64,000 nt of DNA, from NCBI RefSeq assembly GCF_017313275.1, contig NZ_JAFLNM010000001.1, positions 744,001 to 808,000 on the forward strand, read 5' to 3'. Made by a program: the position numbers and the translations under genes. The notes below the pieces were generated by a model. It saw only the letters and a list, made by a program, of their open reading frames with translations. It did no database searches and had not been told where the DNA came from. Source of the DNA: Flagellimonas profundi. Its GTDB lineage: Bacteria; Bacteroidota; Bacteroidia; Flavobacteriales; Flavobacteriaceae. Positions 1 through 7,259 of the stretch are shown here, piece after piece (position 1 is the stretch's first letter; each line of letters starts with the position of its first letter).

Positions 1-430
1 TGGCTATGACCAGTTCCAGTTCGCGGTTGGTGGTTTTCCTAAAATAATCATAGCGGATGGAAGACTTAAATTCTACCCGTTCATTCTCACCCGCCTCTAT
101 CAATTCTTCTAAATCGCGCAGTAACAACTGCTGTTGTGTGCCTATAAGCTTGTTCTTTCGCCTGAGGGTTATGAAAAATAGACCGGAAACTATCCCTAGG
201 AAAATGCCAAGGATTGTAAGCGAGACGCTCATCCCTCTCATATCAAAAGTGAAAGATTCTAAAAACTGCGACTTTAAGACGTCCCAAAACAGGGAAAATG
301 AAAATGGTGTATTGCTAAATTCAAACCAATAAAGCACCATGGTAAAAGGATGGACAAGGAAATAGAAAATGCCCCCCCATATTACCGTTTGGGTGAAAAT
401 TGTTTTGATATTTCTTGCAGTACTATTCAC
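1..430 (-). CDS. Membrane-anchored protein with AlbA_2 (Schlafen-type) domain, 3' end outside window
   Basis: Translated on the minus strand, this gene runs off the left edge. Two hydrophobic segments are visible, one around IKTIFTQTVIWGGIFYF and one around LTILGIFLGIVSGLFFI. They are followed by a basic stop-transfer stretch (RRKNK) and then ENERVEFKSSIRYDYFRKT, which matches the start of the AlbA_2 / Schlafen putative DNA-binding domain (the conserved E-FK-S pattern). The start is uncertain. A GTG at 430 directly follows an in-frame stop and keeps the first membrane segment, while the first ATG is at 340 and would cut it. The family's role is unknown; such proteins may act in regulation or defence. 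The rest of the domain is not visible. Confidence 0.55.
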   Translation of the reverse strand, partial: MNSTARNIKTIFTQTVIWGGIFYFLVHPFTMVLYWFEFSNTPFSFSLFWDVLKSQFLESFTFDMRGMSVSLTILGIFLGIVSGLFFITLRRKNKLIGTQQQLLLRDLEELIEAGENERVEFKSSIRYDYFRKTTNRELELVIA

Positions 431-576
431 TTATTCTACTTTATATGGTTGTACTCCAGGTTCAATTCCGGGATTCTATTGTCAATTGCTCAGTTCTTTG
501 GCACTTTCCGCCAACAAATTGCCTGTGGTCGATGCGACACCGGTTCCTAAAAAGTCTCTCCGATCTATTGTTCAGA

Positions 577-852
577 TTATCTACTCTTAATCTGTGTGTT
601 GTAAAATGCGGCAATCAGGGCACCTGTGAGCCAAGCAATGATAAAAGTCTGGACAATGCCAATAAGTGCCTCCCAAATTGGCACGTCTACCCGTATTATA
701 CTGGTAGTGTCCAAGCCGTGCAGCAGGCTGTTGAAAAAGGTTATGCTTCCTTCTTGTCCTGCTGTCGCCAAAACAATCATGCAGCCGGCGTAGAGGATTG
801 CAGCGGTCAGCCCCATGGCAAAACCGAATTTTTTTACATTGATACGATTCAT
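577..852 (-). CDS. DUF5676 family small membrane protein
   Basis: This 91-residue protein begins MNRINVKKFGFAMGLTAA and has two hydrophobic helices (about residues 10-30 and 58-83). The N-terminal N-V-K-K-F-G-x-A-x-G pattern and overall size fit DUF5676 membrane proteins, which often sit next to heavy-metal resistance genes. It is the most distal recognisable gene of the minus-strand metal arm. No catalytic residue is apparent and the function is unknown. Family assignment is by motif memory, so moderately sure; that the ORF is real is nearly certain from its position and codon pattern. Confidence 0.7.
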   Translation of the reverse strand: MNRINVKKFGFAMGLTAAILYAGCMIVLATAGQEGSITFFNSLLHGLDTTSIIRVDVPIWEALIGIVQTFIIAWLTGALIAAFYNTQIKSR

Positions 853-926
853 GATTCTTGTTTTAATGTTTATTGTTGTTATTATTCATTTATGAGTTTG
901 TTCATGTGCAAAAACCAAAGTTGGAG

Positions 927-1373
927 TCAATGGTTGCGCTCAAGGCTCTTTTTGTATTCCATTTTATTGTGCATGGCCTTGGCGAGATCCTCGTGTTCTA
1001 GCGTGTGATCACAAAAAGAATCGGTCAAAAGGCTGTCCGAAGCAATGACCGGCATAAAATGGTGGGTGGTCAGTAGCATAAGGTCAGGATATCTAGTAAT
1101 CATATCGCTCAATTTGTTCGCTAGTATGGTATCCTTTGCCGCTGCTTTTACGAGTTCGTCCACCATCATTCCCATAGCATGGTCGTTATCCATCATGTTG
1201 GCAATGTATTTTTTGCCCAGATCGTGGTCTTCGACCATCAAGGTCAAAACCTCCTCTTGTTGTGACGGGTCCTTGAGCATATCCTTTACAGCACTTTCTT
1301 GTTTTTGTGCACAGGCCGATAATGTGAAAACGGCCAATACAATTCCTACTGTTTTTTTGATTTTTGTTTTCAT
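927..1373 (-). CDS. Lipoprotein with NDHAM motif, function unknown
   Basis: This 148-residue protein has a lipoprotein signal ending in TLSAC (lipidation Cys about residue 21), so it is predicted to be tethered in the periplasm or outer membrane. The central stretch IANMMDNDHAMGMMVDEL is shared in outline with the lipoprotein at 2467-2949 (FMDAMQTNDHAMQMM), so the two probably share a small helical domain. His and Met residues (HDLGKK, NDHAM, THHFMP) suggest metal contact, but this is inference. It sits between DUF5676 and two SHOCT proteins in a co-directional array. No named family was recognised. Confidence 0.75.
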   Translation of the reverse strand: MKTKIKKTVGIVLAVFTLSACAQKQESAVKDMLKDPSQQEEVLTLMVEDHDLGKKYIANMMDNDHAMGMMVDELVKAAAKDTILANKLSDMITRYPDLMLLTTHHFMPVIASDSLLTDSFCDHTLEHEDLAKAMHNKMEYKKSLERNH

Positions 1374-1439
1374 TTTGATTCATTTTAAGTATTACTAATT
1401 GCAGCCACTTCCTAGTGTCAAATCAAAGCTGAAATGACA

Positions 1440-1655
1440 CTATTCGGATTTTAGAATCCTTTTTGTTTCCTCAAATTCCTCTTTTGTGATTTCCCCATTG
1501 GCAAATCTTTTTTTGAGAATTGCGAATGGGTCTTCCTTCTTTGATTTTCGGTAAGGGATGTCGTATGGCACAAAGAATATCCATATCAAGAGGATCAACC
1601 ATATGATCCACCATACGAAGTGCATACCGCCCCAGTGTCCATCGAAAAAATGCAT
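1440..1655 (-). CDS. SHOCT-domain mini membrane protein
   Basis: A 71-residue protein with a Trp/His-rich N-terminus (HFFDGHWGGMHFVWW), one membrane helix (about residues 14-30) and a C-terminal SHOCT module. The SHOCT core is DPFAILKKRFANGEITKEEFEETKRIL, matching the family's short amphipathic consensus of an L-R-A-GEI-xxEE-E pattern. A close paralogue lies immediately upstream (1704-1913) and a third lies at 30191-30382. SHOCT modules are thought to mediate oligomerisation. The His-rich head may bind metal; that is inference. The gene is certain, its precise role is not. Confidence 0.85.
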   Translation of the reverse strand: MHFFDGHWGGMHFVWWIIWLILLIWIFFVPYDIPYRKSKKEDPFAILKKRFANGEITKEEFEETKRILKSE

Positions 1656-1703
1656 AGTTTTAGGTTTAAAGGTTAATAGTTGTTTGTTCCTGGACTAGCT
1701 GTC

Positions 1704-1913
1704 CTATTCTAAAAGTATCTTTGATCGCTCATATTCCTCCTTGGTAATCTCGCCCTTGGCGAAACGAATTTTGAGCAGCATTAGTGGGTCGTCTCCCTCA
1801 ATTTCTTCGGAAGAGGAACTGGACGGGGCAAAGAAGATCCAGCCTAAGGCCACGATCCAAATTGCCCACCAGATAAGGTGCATGCCCCAAAAAAATCCAT
1901 CTTTGTAAAACAT
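1704..1913 (-). CDS. SHOCT-domain mini membrane protein, tandem paralogue
   Basis: A 69-residue protein built like its neighbour at 1440-1655: aromatic head (MFYKDGFFWGMHLIWW), one membrane helix, a Ser/Glu linker (SSSSSEEIEGDD), then the SHOCT core with RFAKGEITKEEYERSK. The tandem copies share the GMH-WW head, so they probably arose by local duplication. The spacing to the downstream copy is 48 bases and both are likely transcribed with the upstream HMA gene. The function is not known beyond the probable self-association of SHOCT modules. Confidence 0.85.
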   Translation of the reverse strand: MFYKDGFFWGMHLIWWAIWIVALGWIFFAPSSSSSEEIEGDDPLMLLKIRFAKGEITKEEYERSKILLE

Positions 1914-1940
1914 ATTTTTAATTTTAAGGTTTCTATGATT

Positions 1941-2156
1941 TTAATTAATCTCTGCAATGGTATAGCCGTCAAGTTCGTTGAGTTGCCCTTGCAGTTCTTC
2001 GACCGTAAGCTTCTTGTTCATTTTTACAATGGTTGCGCCCACGGGCTGTAAAAAAATTTCTACATTTTCTATATTCGGGTGTTCTTCCAAGGTCTTCTTT
2101 ACCCTTGTGACACAGCCACCGCAGCTGATTCCGTTAATTTGATACCTATGCTTCAT
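1941..2156 (-). CDS. HMA-domain metallochaperone (CopZ-like)
   Basis: A 71-residue cytoplasmic protein made of a single heavy-metal-associated domain. The metal site is ISCGGC with Cys12 and Cys15. The length fits the ferredoxin-like fold of CopZ/Atx1, which binds Cu(I) and hands it to a P1B-ATPase or a sensor. I chose the ATG at 2156 because it gives the canonical N-terminus (MKHRYQINGISC); the open frame extends upstream but overlaps the next gene. Two further HMA chaperones are at 37478 and 44766. The metal is probably Cu(I) or Hg(II); copper is favoured by the neighbours. Confidence 0.85.
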   Translation of the reverse strand: MKHRYQINGISCGGCVTRVKKTLEEHPNIENVEIFLQPVGATIVKMNKKLTVEELQGQLNELDGYTIAEIN

Positions 2157-2172
2157 CGCTATAGCATAATTT

Positions 2173-2436
2173 TTAATGGTGCCGATGTCCTCGATGTTCT
2201 TCTTGGGTCTCGGTGGAAACTTGTTCTTTACTGTTATCATGGTTTTTGCTCTTATCTGGCTTACCGTGACTACCATGCCCGTGACCACCGTGTGGTATAA
2301 AAAGGTGTATCAAAAACATTACGATGATAAAGGCGAAAAGCCCGTTGTATCCCGTGATGCCCAATGCGGGTGCGAAAAAAATCAACAATAATGGAAGGCC
2401 ACAACCGATGACCATCCAAATCCAATGTCCTTTCAT
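2173..2436 (-). CDS. DUF2933-like membrane peptide with His-rich tail
   Basis: An 87-residue protein. The first half holds two hydrophobic helices (about residues 6-22 and 30-48), with the GCGLPLLLIFFAP pattern reminiscent of DUF2933 proteins found beside copper and mercury genes. The second half is polar and His-rich: HGGHGHGSHG near residues 49-58 and a terminal HRGHRHH. The tail is a plausible metal-binding sponge, on an unknown side of the membrane. It lies 16 bases upstream of the HMA gene, consistent with one transcript. Family assignment is tentative. Confidence 0.65.
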   Translation of the reverse strand: MKGHWIWMVIGCGLPLLLIFFAPALGITGYNGLFAFIIVMFLIHLFIPHGGHGHGSHGKPDKSKNHDNSKEQVSTETQEEHRGHRHH

Positions 2437-2466
2437 GATTTTTATTTTTTCGTTACTTTTTATGTT

Positions 2467-2949
2467 TTAATGGTGCTCGGAATGGTCACCCACTTTTGAT
2501 TTCATGGTACCATCATCCATCATTCCCATTCCTTCCATATCCATTCCCTTTTCCTTCATCAAGTCCATGCAAGACTCCATGCAATCTTCGCCCATCATGC
2601 CTTTTTCATGCATCATTTGCATCATCTTGCCCATCATTTTCCCATTTTTCATCATGTTCTGCATCATATTTGTCATCGTTGTACTGTCCTTCATCATCAT
2701 TTGCATTCCCTCGCCCTTCATCATATGGCTCATCATTTTCTGGTCGCCCTGCATCATCTGCATAGCATGGTCGTTGGTCTGCATGGCATCCATAAATTCG
2801 ATCATATAACTATGGTTGGCGGCAATTGCATTGATGATTTCGGTTCGCGTTTCAGCATTTTCAAGTAGTGCATTGGCATCTATATTTTGGTTACAGCTGG
2901 CCAGAACTGTGAGTGCAGCCATTGAGAGAATCAGTGATACTATTTTCAT
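2467..2949 (-). CDS. Methionine-rich periplasmic lipoprotein
   Basis: A 160-residue lipoprotein (signal ending LTVLASC). The N-terminal third is an ordinary helical stretch carrying the NDHAMQMM motif shared with the protein at 927-1373. The rest is extraordinarily rich in Met, with repeated MM, MMK and HMM groups, a CMESCM cluster and a terminal HSEHH. Thioether ligands at this density point to Cu(I)/Ag(I) sequestration in the periplasm; this is inferred from composition. ATG at 2949 is preferred because it puts a compact signal peptide first; another in-frame ATG is at 2958. The opposite strand carries long open frames here only because ATG codons read as CAT. Confidence 0.8.
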   Translation of the reverse strand: MKIVSLILSMAALTVLASCNQNIDANALLENAETRTEIINAIAANHSYMIEFMDAMQTNDHAMQMMQGDQKMMSHMMKGEGMQMMMKDSTTMTNMMQNMMKNGKMMGKMMQMMHEKGMMGEDCMESCMDLMKEKGMDMEGMGMMDDGTMKSKVGDHSEHH

Positions 2950-3007
2950 TATTACCATTTTTTAATTATGAATACCAAAGTGTTATTAAATACTATCCTG
3001 TAAATTT

Positions 3008-3051
3008 TGCTCCCATAACTAAATTGCCCAGCAGCTATGGGAGCATTTTTT
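3008..3051 (+). terminator. 10-bp hairpin with T-tract between lipoprotein genes
   Basis: Arms 3008-3017 (TGCTCCCATA) and 3036-3045 (TATGGGAGCA) are perfect complements separated by 18 bases. Six T residues follow on the plus strand and six A residues precede on the minus strand. It starts 5 bases beyond the stop of the minus-strand gene ending at 3056, so it probably terminates or attenuates that transcript. The T-tract is better on the plus strand, so the direction is not settled. Confidence 0.5.
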
Positions 3052-3055
3052 CCTA

Positions 3056-3370
3056 TTAATTGGCTGACTTGAGAAACTCTTCTATCTTTTTACTTTCATG
3101 TTCGGTCAGGTTGGCCCTAATCCGCATATGTAAGCTTATTGTTTCCCAATCAGTGTCATTGTAATCAGAAGGTGACGGGGCGATGTGACACCGGTTACAA
3201 GTCTCCCCCCAAAGTTGTGCACCTGACTTTTCGAGCTTAAACTCTGTTTCTGCCACCTCATCATTTGGCACATCGGTATAGTTGCCTTTGGTCGATGAAC
3301 AGGCAACAACCGTCAACCCAAATACAGCCATAAGGCCCAAAGCGATTGATAATTTATATACTGTTTTCAT
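3056..3370 (-). CDS. Monohaem cytochrome-like lipoprotein
   Basis: A 104-residue protein with a lipobox ending VVAC (Cys24) and a single haem attachment motif CNRCH (Cys58, Cys61, His62) followed by a short C-terminal domain. It is predicted to be a membrane-tethered periplasmic c-type cytochrome or haem-binding protein. The C-terminal helix (EHESKKIEEFLKSAN) fits small class I-like cytochromes, with no obvious distal Met except in ISLHMRI. It sits downstream of a porin and another cytochrome, suggesting a small redox/transport operon. Confidence 0.75.
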   Translation of the reverse strand: MKTVYKLSIALGLMAVFGLTVVACSSTKGNYTDVPNDEVAETEFKLEKSGAQLWGETCNRCHIAPSPSDYNDTDWETISLHMRIRANLTEHESKKIEEFLKSAN

Positions 3371-3391
3371 TTCTCTGATTTTTTGATTTAA

Positions 3392-4552
3392 TTAAAACCC
3401 TATGGCCCAATGCAGAAACAAACCATCTGTATTGGTGATACCATCTCCGTCGTGGCCTCCTTCGGTTTCAGTTGTTTGATAGCTCAGTTTGACGACAGAA
3501 CGCCAACTCAACCAATAGTTAAGGCCAAATGCATATTGTTTTGATTTTTCTTCCCATTCGGCACCTTCAGGTGCATTGAAATCTGAATACCTTGCGACAA
3601 ACTCCAGATTTTTTACAAAATTGCTTCCTGACATGGTGGGCCGATAGCTCACTTGGCCATAAAACGAGTTACTTTGATTGTCAAAAGAGTATTCTTCCTC
3701 ATCACCATCTTCGTGCATCTCAATGAATGTGGCCGTATCCACATTTGAACTATTGTATTGGGCTTTTGCATCAACGATACCACCCAAGCCCGGTATCTGT
3801 TTCACCAATGAAAAATCCAAGGCGTACAGGAATGCCCCGATGTCTTCGAAATCAGAATCTTGTTCTCCAGTGCCGCTTGTCGAGTAGGCGGAAAAACCAA
3901 TTTCTGTCGATGAATCTGAAAAGGGTAAAAGTCCAATCCTACCACCAAAGGCTTTGGCCAAATTGGTATCCTCATAGTTCTCGAATTCCAAAATGCCTGC
4001 TTCTTCCGGTTCTTCAGAACCATCTTTGATTCGTGGGCCGTTGGTAGAGTAAACCGAATAGTTCAGTTTGGGGCCACCCAAATCAAATGCCCCGCGAAGT
4101 TCTACGCCGATACCTGAAGAAGGTGCGATACCGTCATGCCCATACCCCAATGGAGCATTGGGCAAACGGTTGATCCATGCTGGATGCAACCTTTCCATAA
4201 AGGTTCCGAAAGGTAGAAGAAACTTTCCCGCCCGAACGGTCATGTTCTTGTTGAGCACGTACATGACATCGGCGTATTCCAAACCAGTTTCCAGTTCATC
4301 GCCTTCCAATGCAAACTCCAGTTCAGCCTCGAACATTAGCCTGTCTGAATGTTTGTAGAGAAAAATCGGGGCAAAGGCCGAACCTAAAAATGTAGATTCC
4401 GTTTCATCGCCCGAATCCATATATTCAAATCCTGTATGGCCGTAACCACGCAACATAAACTGGGTCTTACTTGGTTCAAAGGTGTTGTAGGTCTGCCCAT
4501 AAAGGGTGCCGCCCAACACAAAAATTGTTATAATAGTGAATAGCTTTTTCAT
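3392..4552 (-). CDS. Outer-membrane porin (OprO/P-like beta barrel)
   Basis: A 386-residue protein with a cleavable signal peptide ending in LYGQ, followed by alternating beta-strand segments such as FMLRGYGHTGFEY and MTVRAGKFLLPFGTF, and ending in a strand with a terminal Phe (LHWAIGF). The K-F-L-L-P-F-G-T-F-M-E-R-L-H-P pattern resembles phosphate-selective-porin-type proteins common in Bacteroidota. It overlaps the upstream cytochrome gene by four bases (ATGA), so the two are translationally coupled. The substrate cannot be read; acidic loops (EDGDEEE, EEPEEAG) hint at cations. Confidence 0.75.
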   Translation of the reverse strand: MKKLFTIITIFVLGGTLYGQTYNTFEPSKTQFMLRGYGHTGFEYMDSGDETESTFLGSAFAPIFLYKHSDRLMFEAELEFALEGDELETGLEYADVMYVLNKNMTVRAGKFLLPFGTFMERLHPAWINRLPNAPLGYGHDGIAPSSGIGVELRGAFDLGGPKLNYSVYSTNGPRIKDGSEEPEEAGILEFENYEDTNLAKAFGGRIGLLPFSDSSTEIGFSAYSTSGTGEQDSDFEDIGAFLYALDFSLVKQIPGLGGIVDAKAQYNSSNVDTATFIEMHEDGDEEEYSFDNQSNSFYGQVSYRPTMSGSNFVKNLEFVARYSDFNAPEGAEWEEKSKQYAFGLNYWLSWRSVVKLSYQTTETEGGHDGDGITNTDGLFLHWAIGF

Positions 4553-4956
4553 TGTTTTAAGGTTCTGATATAGTTAATCAATTCCCATCTTTTCTTTTCT
4601 GGAAGAGCCGTTTCATAAGCAGCCATGGGGGGGCGGCCTTTGGTCAGTTTCCAGAAAAGTGCTCCATCCGTCTGCGCTTGCACATCTGCATTGGTCAAAT
4701 CAGTGGGTTTCGGTGTCAATCCGGCACCGCCCATGCCATCTCCCTTGCCTTTGGCACCGTGACAGATCACACAAAGCATTCTATATGTTCTCTTGCCAGA
4801 TGCTGTTGCACTGGCATCCCCTTTTACTGGGTTGACTATCTTATCGGCACTCTCTGGTGCCTTCCACTCGTCTTGTGCATGTGCGCTAGGTACTGCCAAG
4901 AGTATCAATAGCACCGTAAGTACAATCGGTGCCGTTAATGTTTTTTTTATTTTCAT
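4549..4956 (-). CDS. Periplasmic c-type cytochrome
   Basis: A 135-residue protein with a Sec signal (cleavage about HAQ-DE) and one class I cytochrome c domain. The haem motif is CVICH (Cys62, Cys65, His66), followed by GKGDGMGGAGLTPKPTDL. The region GRPPMAAY supplies a likely axial Met111. This layout is typical of small electron carriers or cytochrome subunits. The stop codon overlaps the porin start by four bases. Why a cytochrome is coupled to a porin is unknown; periplasmic Cu redox cycling is a guess. Confidence 0.85.
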   Translation of the reverse strand: MKIKKTLTAPIVLTVLLILLAVPSAHAQDEWKAPESADKIVNPVKGDASATASGKRTYRMLCVICHGAKGKGDGMGGAGLTPKPTDLTNADVQAQTDGALFWKLTKGRPPMAAYETALPEKKRWELINYIRTLKQ

Positions 4957-5032
4957 ATTCTTAATTAGTTAAGCTGTTGGGTTAAAACTATTTTTTACCT
5001 CTCAGATATATCTTCATAATATTCTTTGATTT

Positions 5033-5614
5033 CTATATAATTTCGTCAAGAAAGTCACGTTGCCACTCTTCGCTATTCTTGTAATCGGTCATGCTTATGC
5101 CCATGATTTCCTTGAACTGTCTGGATAAATGGTTGATGCTACTATAATCGAGCATATAGGCGATATCAGAAAAAGTAAGCTGCCGTAACTGGATGAGCTC
5201 TTTTACTTTTTCGATCTTGAGCTTGATGAAATACTTTTCGATAGTGATATTTTCTTTCTTAGAAAACATCTTGCTCAGTACCTTGTACTCTCGATGTAAT
5301 AAATTGGCCAAATAGTCTGAGGTTTTCTCCTTAATGTTGATAGGGACGTTGGTAACCAACGATATCAAGGCAATCTTGATTTTCTCGACTATCATTTCCT
5401 CTTCACTTTTGGCTATTTCAAAACCGTTGGAATGCAGGACGGCCATCACTTTTTGGTCTACTTGGTCAATTGCTATTTCTGGAGCCTTTACCGTAAGTTT
5501 CCCTAATTCTAGGGATAGTACGGTAATGTCCAAATCGTGCAATTCTTGCTTTATGACCTTTAGGCAACGCCTACAAACCATATTCTTGATCCAGTATTCC
5601 CTTATGGAATCCAT
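5033..5614 (-). CDS. AraC-family regulator with HMA-like N-terminal metal sensor
   Basis: A 193-residue protein with two parts. Residues 5-75 look like a heavy-metal-associated domain: IKNMVCRRC with Cys14 and Cys17, then beta-strand/helix spacing ending VLHSNGFEI. Residues about 85-185 form an AraC-type DNA-binding region with two helix-turn-helix units, including LTFSDIAYMLDYSSINHLSRQFKEIMGIS. No effector barrel (cupin) is present, so the HMA-like part is the obvious sensor. A paralogue sits at 36698-37285. I infer a Cu(I)/Ag(I)-responsive activator of the flanking metal genes; it could be autoregulated. The gene itself is certain. Confidence 0.85.
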   Translation of the reverse strand: MDSIREYWIKNMVCRRCLKVIKQELHDLDITVLSLELGKLTVKAPEIAIDQVDQKVMAVLHSNGFEIAKSEEEMIVEKIKIALISLVTNVPINIKEKTSDYLANLLHREYKVLSKMFSKKENITIEKYFIKLKIEKVKELIQLRQLTFSDIAYMLDYSSINHLSRQFKEIMGISMTDYKNSEEWQRDFLDEII

Positions 5615-5781
5615 GATGCTTATATTATGGTTTACATTAAAATCTCAACAGGTAAAACCCTGTTTTGCAATCAATCTGAATGTTCTGCCGTGGGAATGCA
5701 ATACGACAAGAAGGGGCCATTTATGAGTTATGGCCAATGCGAAGAGCGGATCCTTGCATAAACAATCCGCCTAAATAAAAA

Positions 5782-6201
5782 TCAAATCAAAAATGTCTCG
5801 TGAAGAACATGTAAATCCTTTTGAATCCACGGGGGATCATAATTTTTAAAAGGAACCACGTTTTCCTCAAGTCCTTCGAAAAGGTTGATATAGGTGTAGA
5901 TAAATGCCTTTAAGAAGACTAAGGTTTGGGCATCAAGCTCAAAGGAAACCTTATTTAAATCATCCTTGCCAATGTTGATGAAGGCATCAGTACTGCAACA
6001 ATCTTTTTGCCCTAAAGTGCATTTATTGGAGGTATTTTCCGGATTTTGAAGCTTTTCATCACAAGGCTTTGCTTCACCCGTCACAGATAGGCTAACCAAT
6101 TTACTACAGCAAAAATGCATGTTGGCCGTAAAGGAAGTGGTGGTAAAAAGCACGGTACAGGTGAGAAATATGGATAATATTTTCGAGAAAATTTGCTTCA
6201 C
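5782..6201 (-). CDS. HYC_CC_PP family protein
   Basis: A 139-residue secreted or membrane-tethered protein. It has an N-terminal hydrophobic signal, a HFCC group (HYC position), a DCC pair about residue 67, and the closing pattern DPPWIQKDLHVLHETFLI. These features define the small HYC_CC_PP family seen in Flavobacteriia near metal genes. A paralogue at 17635-18051 ends almost identically (PPPLIKDVQVLHQTFLI). The start is a GTG at 6201; no better ATG is in frame. The conserved Cys and His suggest metal binding, with the function not established. Confidence 0.8.
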   Translation of the reverse strand: MKQIFSKILSIFLTCTVLFTTTSFTANMHFCCSKLVSLSVTGEAKPCDEKLQNPENTSNKCTLGQKDCCSTDAFINIGKDDLNKVSFELDAQTLVFLKAFIYTYINLFEGLEENVVPFKNYDPPWIQKDLHVLHETFLI

Positions 6202-6441
6202 ATTTTAAAGTTAATAAAAAATTTGTTTAACTATATAATATCATCAAGAATCAGCATTAAAATATAAATATTTGATATTCAAATACATATATATAATATC
6301 GATAAAAAATCAATCTAAAAATAACTGATAAGTATAAACAAAAATATGATATTAATCATGTTGTTAAGTATCAACAGAAAATGAAATACTGTGCAACATG
6401 ACCGAACTTATAATGAAATAGGTAATTGGCCGCTAACCAGG
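6202..6441. promoter_or_regulatory. AT-rich intergenic region upstream of HYC_CC_PP gene
   Basis: This 240-base stretch is very AT-rich and shows no plausible gene. Read on the minus strand it contains GTTAAACAAA at 6231-6222, 21 bases before the GTG start. The same ten bases precede the other HYC_CC_PP gene, at 17587-17596. It is likely the promoter region of the minus-strand HYC_CC_PP gene; the exact promoter elements were not identified with confidence. Confidence 0.35.
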
Positions 6442-7194
6442 CTACTTATTCAAAAACCCGATTTTAACGTTTTTTAACTCTATTTCGGAAAGTATTTCCA
6501 AGTGTCCTTGCGCAAAGGCTTTTTCGATATGGTTGAAAGAAAAGCTGTCTCTTATTTTTGGTTTAAAATTACGGTAATCCTGTATGGTCACACCATTGGC
6601 CTTACGAACATTATAAGCCTCACGAAATCGCATTCCCCCTTTTCCCGTTTTATATTTGTAGGCCAAATAATCCATACTGTAATCATCCACATCGAACCAA
6701 TAAAGGAACACGTCCTCAAAATCGTCGCCACCGCCTTCTTCCTTAAAAGTGACACGAATTTTATAGTATTCCTTACCCTTGATTACCGTTGTTCCCATAC
6801 TATGGAGCATGACGGCAGGGTCTTTGAGCCAAAGGGGCAAAAATGCAAAATAGACCACGGAATTCACCGAATTGGTATAGGCTTTTCTTCTTTTCCCTGT
6901 TAGCTCAACCAAGGTGTCTGCAACATAGCGTTCAAGCCCATTGTTTGTATAAACATCCCGTATTTTAGTGCCATCGGTTTTTTTCCACGACCTGATGTAT
7001 TCAAATCGGCCTTTATCTCTTTTGTAATTATAGTGGTATTCCCTAAAATCGAACGAAGCCTCGGCGTTTTTCAACTTTTCGAGCCCTGAAGCTTTTATTG
7101 CGTTATCAAGAATATCAACTTGCCCAATAGACCAATTAAAAGTGAATACGAAGAGAATTGTCAGTATCAATAGAGAATAAAATTTATAGCTCAT
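6442..7194 (-). CDS. Secreted DUF6503-like protein
   Basis: A 250-residue protein with a signal peptide (about residues 1-24, ending WSIGQ) and a beta-rich mature part. It has FDFREYHY, LVELTGKRRKAYTNSVNSVVYFAFLPLWLKD and GKEYYKIRVTF, a pattern I associate with DUF6503, a LolA-like fold found in Bacteroidota. It is probably periplasmic and may carry a hydrophobic ligand; that is inference from the fold class. It is downstream of the MFS/spermidine-synthase gene and may be the last gene of the SusCD-associated unit. Confidence 0.65.
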   Translation of the reverse strand: MSYKFYSLLILTILFVFTFNWSIGQVDILDNAIKASGLEKLKNAEASFDFREYHYNYKRDKGRFEYIRSWKKTDGTKIRDVYTNNGLERYVADTLVELTGKRRKAYTNSVNSVVYFAFLPLWLKDPAVMLHSMGTTVIKGKEYYKIRVTFKEEGGGDDFEDVFLYWFDVDDYSMDYLAYKYKTGKGGMRFREAYNVRKANGVTIQDYRNFKPKIRDSFSFNHIEKAFAQGHLEILSEIELKNVKIGFLNK

Positions 7195-7259
7195 TTTCTA
7201 GGGTTTGCTTTATTTTTTAATCATTAAACAACTTCGTCGTTTTCTCAATTTTCGCCCAC

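Noticed and set aside
482..571. Minus-strand open stretch encoding FLGTGVASTTGNLLAESAKELSN without a start codon
   Set aside because: Bounded by stops, no start codon, and in a different frame from the adjacent DUF5676 gene; possibly a remnant, not enough to call a pseudogene.
415..1008. 197-codon plus-strand frame across the DUF5676 gene
   Set aside because: Shadows a recognisable minus-strand membrane protein and part of a lipoprotein gene; no domain of its own.
2496..2868. Long plus-strand open frames opposite the Met-rich lipoprotein
   Set aside because: Composition (Ser/Pro/His/Ile runs) is the reverse reading of ATG-rich codons; the minus-strand protein has the signal peptide.
5647..5664. 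Hairpin AACAGG/CCTGTT upstream of the first HMA-AraC gene
   Set aside because: Six-base arms in AT-rich DNA with no supporting T-tract on the gene strand; could be chance.
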